A DNA stretch of 12,154 bases. Origin: DASXBA01 sp046729895. Lineage in GTDB: Bacteria; Actinomycetota; Thermoleophilia; Solirubrobacterales; Thermoleophilaceae. A program made the position numbers and the translations under genes. The DNA lies in the NCBI GenBank assembly GCA_046729895.1, contig JBKPHP010000121.1, positions 1 through 12,154 of the forward strand, in the 5' to 3' direction. The notes beneath the pieces are model-generated. The model worked only from the letters and a program-made list of their open reading frames with translations. It did not search any database and was not told the origin of the DNA. The number at the start of each line of letters is the position of its first letter. Positions within the stretch are counted from its first letter, which is position 1. Positions 1 to 5,842 of this stretch are shown in pieces.

Positions 1-1213
1 AACGCAGGCGCCAGGCACCCGAGGAGGGTCCCGAGGCCGTTCGGCGCGCCGAGCTGCGGGCTGACGTGCGCGCCGAGCGCCGGCTCGCCGAGCGCGCTCA
101 GCGAGAGCTCCGCGAGAGGCAGCACGCGCTCGAGGCCCTTCGGGCCGGACTGACGGCAGACGAAGGACTGAAGCTGACCGCCGAGCGCGCGGCGGTCACG
201 CTGGAGACGGCGCGCCAGTCCGTGAGCGCCCGCCACGATGCACTCGATGCTGAGCTGAAGGCGGGGGCCACGGCCGGAGAAGAGACGGCCGCCGAGCTGC
301 GCGCATGCGCCCACGAGGAGGCCGGGCTGCAAGACCGCCTCCGCAAGGCGAGCGAGAGGGTGACCGCCGCCGAGGTCGCCGCGCAGCAGGTGCGCGACTC
401 GGCCGCGGACTCCGAGCGGGAGCTGAGCGGGATCGCCGAGCGGCTGGGGCTCGATCCCGAGCCCCTCGACGAGGAGGCGCTGGGCGAGGAGGAGCGGGAG
501 GCGCTTCACAGCCGCCTCGAGCGGCTGGCTCGCCGCCGCGAGCAGCTAGGGCCGGTCAACCCCCTCGCAGCGAAGGAGTACGAGGAGGCCGTCGCGCACG
601 TGGAGGAGCTCGAGTCCCAGCGCCAGGACCTCGAGGCCGCCCTCGCCGAGCTGGAGGGACTCATCCGCGAGGCCGACCGGCAGATCCGCCAGAGCTTCGA
701 GCACACCTTCGCGGCCGCGGCTCGCTGCGGCTGGTGCGGGCCGAGACGGGTCCGCGGCCCGTCGTGGGCGGTGAAGAGGCGCTCGACGGGGAGGCCGTCC
801 CCGCCGAGCTGGAGGACGCCTCCGGTCCACCCCCCAGCGACCAGCTCGAGGCCGGCGTCGAGGTGGAGGTGACCCCCGCCGGCAAGGCCACCAAGCGCCT
901 GTCGCTCTTGTCCGGCGGCGAGAAGTCGCTCGTGGCGCTGGCCTTCATGTTCGCCGTCTTTTTGGCCCGGCCGTGCCCCTTCTACATCCTCGACGAGGTC
1001 GAGGCGGCGCTCGACGACGTCAACATCGACCGCTTCCTCGAGCTCGTCCGCCGCTACTCGGATAGGGCGCAGTTCATCGTGGTCACCCACCAGAAGCGCA
1101 CGATGGATGCGGCCGACACGCTGTACGGAGTCAGCATGGGCGCCGACGGCGTGTCACGGGTCGTGTCGCGCAAGCTGGTGGGCCGGCCGGCGGCCGACGA
1201 AGCCGCCGCCTGA
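1..1213 (+). pseudogene. smc: Chromosome segregation ATPase SMC, C-terminal part, interrupted by a frameshift
   Basis: SMC forms the rod-shaped ATPase of the bacterial condensin that organises and segregates the chromosome. The gene enters from the left edge, so the N-terminal head and hinge lie outside. From base 3 to about 725 one frame encodes a charged coiled coil rich in Glu, Arg, Ala and Leu, including the motif LGPVNPLAAKEYEE near 547-588. The C-terminal ATPase head then continues in another frame to the TGA at 1211-1213. It has the ABC signature LLSGGEKSL (about 905-931), Walker B FYILDEVEAALDD (from 980) and the D-loop/H-loop region ending in VVTHQKRTMDAADTLYG. At the junction, family members carry about 17 more residues (an NFEEV...LFPGG-like segment) that are absent here. 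As written, translation would lose the signature and Walker B, giving a non-functional head. This is either a real mutation or a sequence error; smc identity itself is certain. Confidence 0.9.
711..727 (+). other. Frameshift/deletion junction in smc, dual-coding stretch
   Basis: The same bases read as family-like sequence in two frames: AAAAR in the upstream frame (711-725) and RGSLRL in the downstream frame (716-733). This is expected if the intact gene carried two copies of a roughly 10-base CCGCGGCTCG-type repeat and the segment between them was lost with one copy. Spacing in related SMC proteins (Phe of FAAAA to Leu of GRLRL is 22 codons) predicts a 49-nt loss, which equals 1 modulo 3, exactly the frame change seen. 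The deletion length is inferred, not observed. Confidence 0.55.
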
Positions 1214-1273
1214 GCGCCAAACCTCGCAACCTTTCGACGCCGCAGGAGTTATGCAACGTGAGAAACTAACCCC

Positions 1274-1280
1274 AGGGAGG
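1274..1280 (+). promoter_or_regulatory. Shine-Dalgarno site for the small secreted protein gene
   Basis: AGGGAGG lies 10 nt before the GTG at 1291 and fixes that start. It is one of only two strong ribosome-binding sites in the window. The 77-nt gap upstream (1214-1290) is less GC-rich than its surroundings, which suits a promoter, but I could not fix convincing -35 and -10 boxes. Confidence 0.6.
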
Positions 1281-1290
1281 CAATATCTCC

Positions 1291-1800
1291 GTGATTAGCA
1301 AGCTTCGACCGATGGGACTGCTGCTGGCGGTCCTGGCGCTTGCCGCGCTGCCGGCTGTGTCACAGGCAGGACCCGGCCACGGCAAGGGCAGGGCCCACGC
1401 AAAGAGCAACGGGCACGGCAAGTGCACAGTGAAGCGAGGCTTCACGGTACGGGGGACGTTCGTCGACGACTTCACGCAGAGCGCCACGAAGACGGCGAAC
1501 AGCATCTCCATCACGGTGACGAGTGCCAACCGTCACGCGCGCAACTCCGGCGAGCTCGCCGACCAGAACGCGTCGAAGCGGGGCGTGCAGGCGAAGGGCG
1601 CCTCGTTCAGCGTCACCGGCGACAGCTTCAAGTACAAGCTGGTCGAGTTCGAGGCGGGGGAGGATCCCGCCGCGGGTGACAAGGTCAAGATCATCGGCAA
1701 GATCACGTATACGAAGAAGAAGTGCGCTCCCGGCATGAGCCTGGCGGCCCGCTACGGAGACGTGAATATCCGCAAGGTCGTGATCAAGGACGCCGACTAG
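1291..1800 (+). CDS. Small secreted protein of unknown function
   Basis: I do not recognise this 169-residue protein. Residues 1-26 form a standard Sec signal peptide: basic start (MISKLR), hydrophobic core GLLLAVLALAAL, and an SQA cleavage motif, giving a mature protein from about Gly27. The mature part opens with a Gly/His/Lys-rich stretch (27-44) and is then a mostly polar, beta-prone domain. It has exactly two cysteines, Cys45 and Cys145, near the domain ends and so able to form one disulfide after export. The mature protein is basic overall with few aromatics. The GTG start is fixed by the signal peptide and the AGGGAGG site. It sits between smc and ftsY and is closed by a stem-loop, so it is probably its own transcription unit rather than part of the core operon. 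The coding character is good; the function is unknown. Confidence 0.8.
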   Translation: MISKLRPMGLLLAVLALAALPAVSQAGPGHGKGRAHAKSNGHGKCTVKRGFTVRGTFVDDFTQSATKTANSISITVTSANRHARNSGELADQNASKRGVQAKGASFSVTGDSFKYKLVEFEAGEDPAAGDKVKIIGKITYTKKKCAPGMSLAARYGDVNIRKVVIKDAD

Positions 1801-1814
1801 CAGTTACACGGCTC

Positions 1815-1865
1815 GCTTACAGGCAAGCGGCCGTCCCTCGGGACGGCCGCTTGCGTTTCGTAAGC
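1815..1865 (+). terminator. Two-tier stem-loop: terminator of the secreted-protein gene or ftsY leader structure
   Basis: A perfect 14-bp inverted repeat (GCAAGCGGCCGTCC, 1823-1836, with GGACGGCCGCTTGC, 1841-1854) closes a CTCG tetraloop. An outer 6-bp stem, GCTTAC (1815-1820) with GTAAGC (1860-1865), flanks it. It follows the stop at 1800 by 14 nt and ends 10 nt before the ftsY ATG. The T-run after the inner stem is weak (GTTTCG), so an intrinsic terminator is likely but not certain. A structure in the ftsY leader is the alternative. Confidence 0.65.
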
Positions 1866-1875
1866 TGCGCGCGCC

Positions 1876-2868
1876 ATGGCGCGCACCTGGCGGGAGCTCT
1901 TCGTCACCGGCGAGCCGGCTACCTCGGAGGAGCCGGCCGCGGACGACCGTGAGGGCGGGCGAGGCGGGTTCTTCCGCCGCCTGCGCGACAACATGGGGAG
2001 GACGCGCCGGGCGCTCGGCGCCGAGCTTCAGGCCACGGTGTTCGAGACGCTCGACGACGAGGCGTTCGAGCGCCTCGAGGAGACCCTGATCTACGCGGAC
2101 GTCGGAGCGCCCACCACGGCCAAGATCGTGGAGCGGCTGGAGAGCGAGGCGAGCGCAGGGGAGCTGTCGGGCGGCGAGGACCTGACCCGGAGGCTGCGCG
2201 AGCTGCTGGCGGATACCTCGAGGGTGGACGGCGACACGATCGACCTGAGCCGAAGGCCCGCAGTGATCCTGGTCGTGGGCGTCAACGGCAGCGGCAAGAC
2301 CACGACCATCGGCAAGATCGCCTGGCACCTCCAGCAGGAGCTCGGGCTGTCGGTGTTGCTGGCAGCCGCCGACACCTTCCGGGCAGCCGCCGCGGAGCAG
2401 CTCGAGGCGTGGGCGGAGCGTGCCGGCTGTGAGCTGGTACGCGGCGAGCCCGGCTCGGACCCGGGGGCCGTCGCCTATGACGCCATCGCGGCGGCCAAGG
2501 CGCGCGGTCAGGACGCGGTGATCTGCGACACCGCGGGCCGGCTCCACACGCAGCAGCACTTGATGGAGGAGCTCCGCAAGGTTCGCAACGTGGTCGCGGG
2601 CCAGGAGCCCGGGGCGCCGCAGGAGACGCTCCTCACGATCGACGCCACCACCGGCCAGAACGGTCTCCGCCAAGCGCTGCTCTTCCGCGAGGCTGTCGAC
2701 GTCACCGGAATAGCGCTCACGAAGCTCGACGGCACCGCCAAGGGAGGGATCGCGCTGGCGATCGCCGAGGAGCTGGGGGTGCCGGTCAAGCTGATCGGAA
2801 CGGGCGAAGCGCTCGAGGACCTGCGGCCGTTCGACCCGGACGACTTCGCCCGGGCGATCCTCGAATGA
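1876..2868 (+). CDS. ftsY: Signal recognition particle receptor FtsY
   Basis: FtsY is the membrane-associated SRP receptor GTPase. It docks ribosome-nascent chain complexes, brought by Ffh and SRP RNA, at the SecYEG translocon. At 330 residues it is short: the N-terminal A domain is only about 30 charged residues with no membrane segment. It is followed by an amphipathic stretch, GFFRRLRDNMGRTRRAL (31-47), of the lipid-binding kind. The N domain spans about 40-125. The G domain shows G1 GVNGSGKT (135-142), DTFRAAAAEQL (166-176), G3 DTAGR (218-222), G4 TKLDG (282-286) and GTGE (308-311). The ATG start suits the family. No Shine-Dalgarno is visible; a stem-loop ends 10 nt upstream. Its stop overlaps the next start in ATGA, so the next gene is probably co-translated. 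Its partner Ffh is encoded at 5843. Confidence 0.97.
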   Translation: MARTWRELFVTGEPATSEEPAADDREGGRGGFFRRLRDNMGRTRRALGAELQATVFETLDDEAFERLEETLIYADVGAPTTAKIVERLESEASAGELSGGEDLTRRLRELLADTSRVDGDTIDLSRRPAVILVVGVNGSGKTTTIGKIAWHLQQELGLSVLLAAADTFRAAAAEQLEAWAERAGCELVRGEPGSDPGAVAYDAIAAAKARGQDAVICDTAGRLHTQQHLMEELRKVRNVVAGQEPGAPQETLLTIDATTGQNGLRQALLFREAVDVTGIALTKLDGTAKGGIALAIAEELGVPVKLIGTGEALEDLRPFDPDDFARAILE

Positions 2869-3962
2869 AGCAGGGCACGCGCGTGGTGCGCGCCGGGCTC
2901 CCCGAGGCGCGGCAGGGCAGGCCTTTCCTGCCGGCGCCGACCCTCGCCGCCCCCTACCACCTGCGCGGCGACCCCGCGGGCGTCGAATACACCTACGGCC
3001 GCTACGACAATCCGACCTGGTCGGCGTACGAGCAGGCGCTCTCGGAGCTCGAGGGCGGCGACGCGGTCCTGTTCGCCTCGGGGACGGCCGCGGCCAGCGC
3101 CGTGCTGCTCAGCACGCTTCGCCCCGGCGACGCCCTGACGTTGCCATCGGACTGCTACATGCACGTGAGGGGCCTGGCGGGCGGCCACATCGCCGAGCTG
3201 GGCGTGGAGGTCACCCAGCTGGCGACGCCGGAGCTCACCCCCGATGCGCTGCCGGAGCGAATCGACCTCCTGTGGCTGGAGACTCCCTCGAACCCGGGCC
3301 TCGAGCTGTGCGACGTGGCGGCGCTTGCCGGTGCCTCCCACGAGCGCGGCGCCGTGGTGGCGGTCGACAACACCTTTGCCACGCCGCTCGGCCAACAGCC
3401 GCTCGCCCTTGGCGCGGACCTTTCGGTCACGAGCGCCACCAAGCACCTTTCCGGCCACGCCGATCTACTGCTCGGATACGTTGCCGCGCGGGATCCGGAG
3501 CGCGTCGCGGGGCTGCGCTCCTGGCGCACGGAGACGGGGGCGATAGCCGGCCCCCTCGAGACATGGCTCGCCCACCGCTCGCTGGCTACGCTCGACCTTC
3601 GCCTCGAGCGCGGCGAGGCGAACGCTCTGGCGCTGGCGCGGCTGCTCCAGGGCCGCGCAGGCATCTCCGCATTGCGATACCCGGGGCTCGAGAGCGACCC
3701 TGCGCACCGGCTCGCCAAGCTCCAGATGCGACGCTTCGGGACTCTGCTCTGCTTCGAGCTGGGGAGCCGCGAGCGCGCCGAGGGGTTCCTCGACGCCGCT
3801 CGCCTGATCACCGACGCCACGAGCTTCGGCGGGGTGCTCACCACCGCCGAGCGGCGCGGCCGCTGGGGTGGGGACGAGGTGGCGGAGGGCTTCATCCGCG
3901 TGAGCGCCGGCTGCGAGGACACCGAGGACCTGATCGCGGACGTGGAGCAGGCCCTAACGTAG
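2865..3962 (+). CDS. PLP-dependent Cys/Met metabolism enzyme (cystathionine gamma-lyase/synthase family)
   Basis: A fold-type I PLP enzyme of the trans-sulfuration family, 365 residues, slightly shorter than the usual 380-400. Visible elements are the phosphate-binding YGRYDNPT (44-51), FASGTAAAS (70-78), the stacking-position Tyr98 in SDCYMHV, ETPSNP (139-144), PLP-N1 Asp168 in VDNTF, the Schiff-base lysine Lys193 in SATKHLSGHAD, and the substrate-carboxylate Arg345 in FIRVSAGCED. The position that in classical gamma-lyases and gamma-synthases holds a Glu after SLGG is Leu325 here (SFGGVLTT, by-eye alignment). Hence gamma-lyase, gamma-synthase and O-acyl-homoserine sulfhydrylase activity cannot be told apart. 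The ATG overlaps the ftsY stop by 4 nt, implying translational coupling without an obvious functional link. Family assignment is firm; substrate is not. Confidence 0.93.
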   Translation: MKQGTRVVRAGLPEARQGRPFLPAPTLAAPYHLRGDPAGVEYTYGRYDNPTWSAYEQALSELEGGDAVLFASGTAAASAVLLSTLRPGDALTLPSDCYMHVRGLAGGHIAELGVEVTQLATPELTPDALPERIDLLWLETPSNPGLELCDVAALAGASHERGAVVAVDNTFATPLGQQPLALGADLSVTSATKHLSGHADLLLGYVAARDPERVAGLRSWRTETGAIAGPLETWLAHRSLATLDLRLERGEANALALARLLQGRAGISALRYPGLESDPAHRLAKLQMRRFGTLLCFELGSRERAEGFLDAARLITDATSFGGVLTTAERRGRWGGDEVAEGFIRVSAGCEDTEDLIADVEQALT

Positions 3963-3971
3963 GATCGGCTC

Positions 3972-4397
3972 GTGGAGGACTGGGTCTGGTGGATGGTCGC
4001 CGCAGGCGCGCTGGCCGTGGGCGAGATCGTCACGCTGGGCTTCTTCCTGGGACCGATCGCGGTGGCTGCGGTGCTGGCGGCGATCGTGGCGCTGGCCGGC
4101 GCCGGGCTGGCCGCGCAGTGGATCGTCTTCATCGTGGTCGCCATCGCCTCGCTGGGCATCCTGCGCCCCATCGCCCGGCGCCACATGCGGACGCCGGGCC
4201 GCCTCCGCACGGGCACCGCCGCGCTCGTGGGCTCCAGGGCGATCGTGCTCGAGCGCGTGGACGCGGACGCCGGAAAGGTCAAGATCGGCGGCGAGGTGTG
4301 GACGGCGCGGGCGTTCGACGAGGATGAGGTGCTGGAGCCGGGCGACCGCGCCCAGGTGATGAAGATCGACGGCGCCACGGCGCTCGTCTCGGAATAA
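3972..4397 (+). CDS. NfeD-like membrane protein with C-terminal OB domain
   Basis: A short NfeD-family protein (141 residues). Hydrophobic segments at about 6-28, 29-45 and 48-65 form the membrane part, followed by a basic RRHMR stop (69-73). A soluble OB-fold domain follows (about 78-141) with the family pattern TGTAALVGSRAIVLE and KVKIGGEVWTARAF. NfeD proteins are normally encoded beside SPFH/stomatin-like proteins and are thought to scaffold or modulate them at the membrane. The next gene is exactly such a partner. The N-terminal serine protease domain of long NfeD forms is absent. The GTG start follows the previous stop by 9 nt with a partial AGGA site at 3961-3964. The family call is strong; the molecular role is known only in outline. 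Confidence 0.9.
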   Translation: MEDWVWWMVAAGALAVGEIVTLGFFLGPIAVAAVLAAIVALAGAGLAAQWIVFIVVAIASLGILRPIARRHMRTPGRLRTGTAALVGSRAIVLERVDADAGKVKIGGEVWTARAFDEDEVLEPGDRAQVMKIDGATALVSE

Positions 4398-4408
4398 TGA
4401 AATCGTGC

Positions 4409-4429
4409 GCAGCCGGCCGAGCCGGCTGC
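4409..4429 (+). other. Stem-loop between the nfeD-like and SPFH genes
   Basis: GCAGCCGG (4409-4416) and CCGGCTGC (4422-4429) form a perfect 8-bp stem around a CCGAG loop. It lies 11 nt after the nfeD stop and 9 nt before the AGGAGG site of the SPFH gene. There is no T-run, so it is more likely a processing or stability element, or a weak attenuator, than a full terminator. Confidence 0.45.
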
Positions 4430-4438
4430 TTCGCAGAT

Positions 4439-4444
4439 AGGAGG
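4439..4444 (+). promoter_or_regulatory. Strong Shine-Dalgarno site fixing a TTG start
   Basis: A perfect AGGAGG is spaced 8 nt from the TTG at 4453. It supports TTG as the start of the SPFH protein, whose N-terminal membrane segment begins at once. Most other genes in the window have no such site. Confidence 0.75.
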
Positions 4445-4452
4445 TTGGGCTC

Positions 4453-5367
4453 TTGGCCACCCTGATCGTGCTAATCGTCGTCGCGGCCGTCGTGCTCATC
4501 ACGCTCGCCCAGGCCATCCGGATCGTTCCTCAGGCCAAGGCGGGCATCGTGGAGCGCCTCGGCCGCTATCACCGCACTCTGGACGCGGGGCTCGCATTGA
4601 TCGTTCCCTATGTCGATCGGGTAAAGCCCCTGCTCGACCTTCGCGAGCAGGTGGTCTCCTTCCCGCCCCAGCCGGTGATCACCGAGGACAACCTGACCGT
4701 GAACATCGACTCGGTCATCTACTACCAGGTGACAGACCCGAAGGCCGCGACGTACGAGATCGCCAACTACATCATCGGGATCGAGCAGCTCACCGTCACC
4801 ACGCTCCGCAACGTGATCGGCGGCATGACGCTGGAGGACACGCTCACCTCGCGCGACAACATCAACGCCGAGCTGCGCACCGTGCTCGACGAGGCCACGG
4901 GCAAGTGGGGAATCCGGGTCAACCGCGTGGAGCTCAAGGCCATCGACCCGCCCGGCACGATCCAGGAGGCGATGGAGAAGCAGATGCGCGCGGAGCGCGA
5001 CCGCCGCGCGGCGATCCTGACCGCGGAGGGCGTCAAGCAGTCGCAGGTGCTCACCGCCGAGGGCGAGAAGCAGTCGTCGATCCTCCGGGCCGAGGGGCGC
5101 AAGCAGTCACAGATCCTCGAGGCGGAGGGTCAGTCGAAGGCGATCGAGCAGGTCTTCGATGCGATCCATCGCGGCGACGCCGATCCAAAGCTGCTCGCCT
5201 ACCAGTACCTGCAGATGCTGCCGCAGATCGCCCAGGGCGAGTCGAACAAGGTCTGGATCATCCCCAGCGAGTTCACCCAGGCGCTCGGGAGCATCGGCTC
5301 GGTGCTGCCCAAGGCCGACGGGCCGCCGGCGCCGCCGCCCCCGGCTTCGCCTCCGCCGGCTCGATGA
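4453..5367 (+). CDS. SPFH/band 7 (stomatin/QmcA-like) membrane protein
   Basis: A 304-residue member of the stomatin/prohibitin/flotillin/HflK-C superfamily, which forms large ring oligomers in membrane microdomains. An N-terminal membrane helix (about 3-20) is followed by the band 7 domain. Its features are VPQAKAGIVERLGRYHRTL (25-43), LDLREQVVSFPPQPVIT (61-77), the VNIDSVIYYQVTDP strand region (83-96), and RVNRVELKAIDPP (155-167). Residues 172-235 form a charged helix containing four 11-residue repeats. The C-terminus ends in a Pro/Ala-rich tail (289-303). The TTG start is supported by AGGAGG. Pairing with the preceding NfeD-like gene is the recurrent arrangement for this family. I infer a role in membrane organisation or in quality control of membrane proteins. 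Family certain; specific function open. Confidence 0.95.
   Translation: MATLIVLIVVAAVVLITLAQAIRIVPQAKAGIVERLGRYHRTLDAGLALIVPYVDRVKPLLDLREQVVSFPPQPVITEDNLTVNIDSVIYYQVTDPKAATYEIANYIIGIEQLTVTTLRNVIGGMTLEDTLTSRDNINAELRTVLDEATGKWGIRVNRVELKAIDPPGTIQEAMEKQMRAERDRRAAILTAEGVKQSQVLTAEGEKQSSILRAEGRKQSQILEAEGQSKAIEQVFDAIHRGDADPKLLAYQYLQMLPQIAQGESNKVWIIPSEFTQALGSIGSVLPKADGPPAPPPPASPPPAR
5014..5145 (+). repeat. Four tandem 11-residue repeats in the SPFH protein
   Basis: Residues 188-231 read as ILTAEGVKQSQ, VLTAEGEKQSS, ILRAEGRKQSQ and ILEAEGQSKAI. The core is [IV]L-x-AEG-x-KQS, and the period is 33 nt. This hendecad pattern is typical of a right-handed coiled coil and of stomatin-type oligomerisation helices, but it is unusually regular here. 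Confidence 0.8.
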
Positions 5368-5408
5368 ACGTCCCTTCGGCCCCTGACAGCAGGGTGGGAT
5401 GGACGTTC
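5366..5408. terminator. Possible bidirectional terminator between convergent genes
   Basis: GAACGTCC (5366-5373) and GGACGTTC (5401-5408) are perfect 8-bp inverted arms around a 27-nt loop. They lie exactly in the gap between the SPFH stop and the end of the minus-strand gene. Position favours a shared terminator. The long loop and lack of a T-run argue against it. Confidence 0.3.
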
Positions 5409-5411
5409 GTC

Positions 5412-5804
5412 TCAACCGGGATCCAGGTCGACCCGCACCGTTAGCAGGTCGCTGCCCATCAGCCGCACGCTGGCCGAGCCCAGCTTGTTCGGCATGCGGC
5501 GCTGGCGCTCCAGCGGGTCGTCGTCGGGCAAGGCCCGCGCCGTACCGCCGCGCCAGCGGCGGCCGATCTTCACCCGCACCCGGGGATTCGCAGAGATGTT
5601 GTGAACGTAACCCGCACGTCGCCCGTGCTCGGCGACGATCCAGAGCGTGTCGCCCACGATCGCCTTACCCACCGGGTTGCGCCGTGGCCGGCCGCTCTTG
5701 CGACCGGTCGTCTCGAGGATCACGACGCCCGGTAGCGGGACACCCGCATTCGCCGCTGTCTTCACGATCGGGTTGAACAGCCTGGCGCTCAGGAAGGTGG
5801 ACAC
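5412..5804 (-). CDS. F420-type (deazaflavin) nitroreductase-family protein
   Basis: A 130-residue protein of the actinobacterial Ddn/FDOR split-barrel family, which typically binds coenzyme F420 and reduces varied substrates. Diagnostic pieces are VILETTGRKSGRPRRNPVG (28-46), the cofactor phosphate-binding signature, then LWIVAEHGRRAGYVHNISAN (54-73) and NPRVRVKIGRRW (73-84), followed by an acidic-hydrophobic DDDP segment (94-97). The start is GTG at 5804. No ATG, GTG or TTG is seen upstream in frame before the ffh start, although the preceding residues (SIDKRR) look family-like. It is transcribed opposite to all its neighbours up to yraN, leaving only 38 nt to the divergent ffh start. The substrate cannot be inferred. 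The gene implies F420 use by the host. Confidence 0.9.
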   Translation of the reverse strand: MSTFLSARLFNPIVKTAANAGVPLPGVVILETTGRKSGRPRRNPVGKAIVGDTLWIVAEHGRRAGYVHNISANPRVRVKIGRRWRGGTARALPDDDPLERQRRMPNKLGSASVRLMGSDLLTVRVDLDPG

Positions 5805-5842
5805 GCGGCGCTTGTCGATGGACGCAGGGTACGCTGGGTTGC

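Noticed and set aside
1221..1270. Sigma-factor promoter before the secreted-protein gene (GGAGTT or TATGCA-like boxes)
   Set aside because: No pair of -35 and -10 boxes at 16-18 nt spacing convinced me, though the lower-GC gap makes a promoter likely.
1251..1298. Possible 15-codon leader peptide overlapping the start of the secreted-protein gene
   Set aside because: The AGGAG before its ATG is only 2 nt away, too close for good initiation, and the frame is simply the tail of a longer shadow frame. No attenuator structure goes with it.
3155..4378. 407-codon minus-strand frame opposite the PLP and nfeD-like genes
   Set aside because: It is Ser/Arg/Ala-rich low-complexity sequence without motifs, antisense to two well-supported genes.
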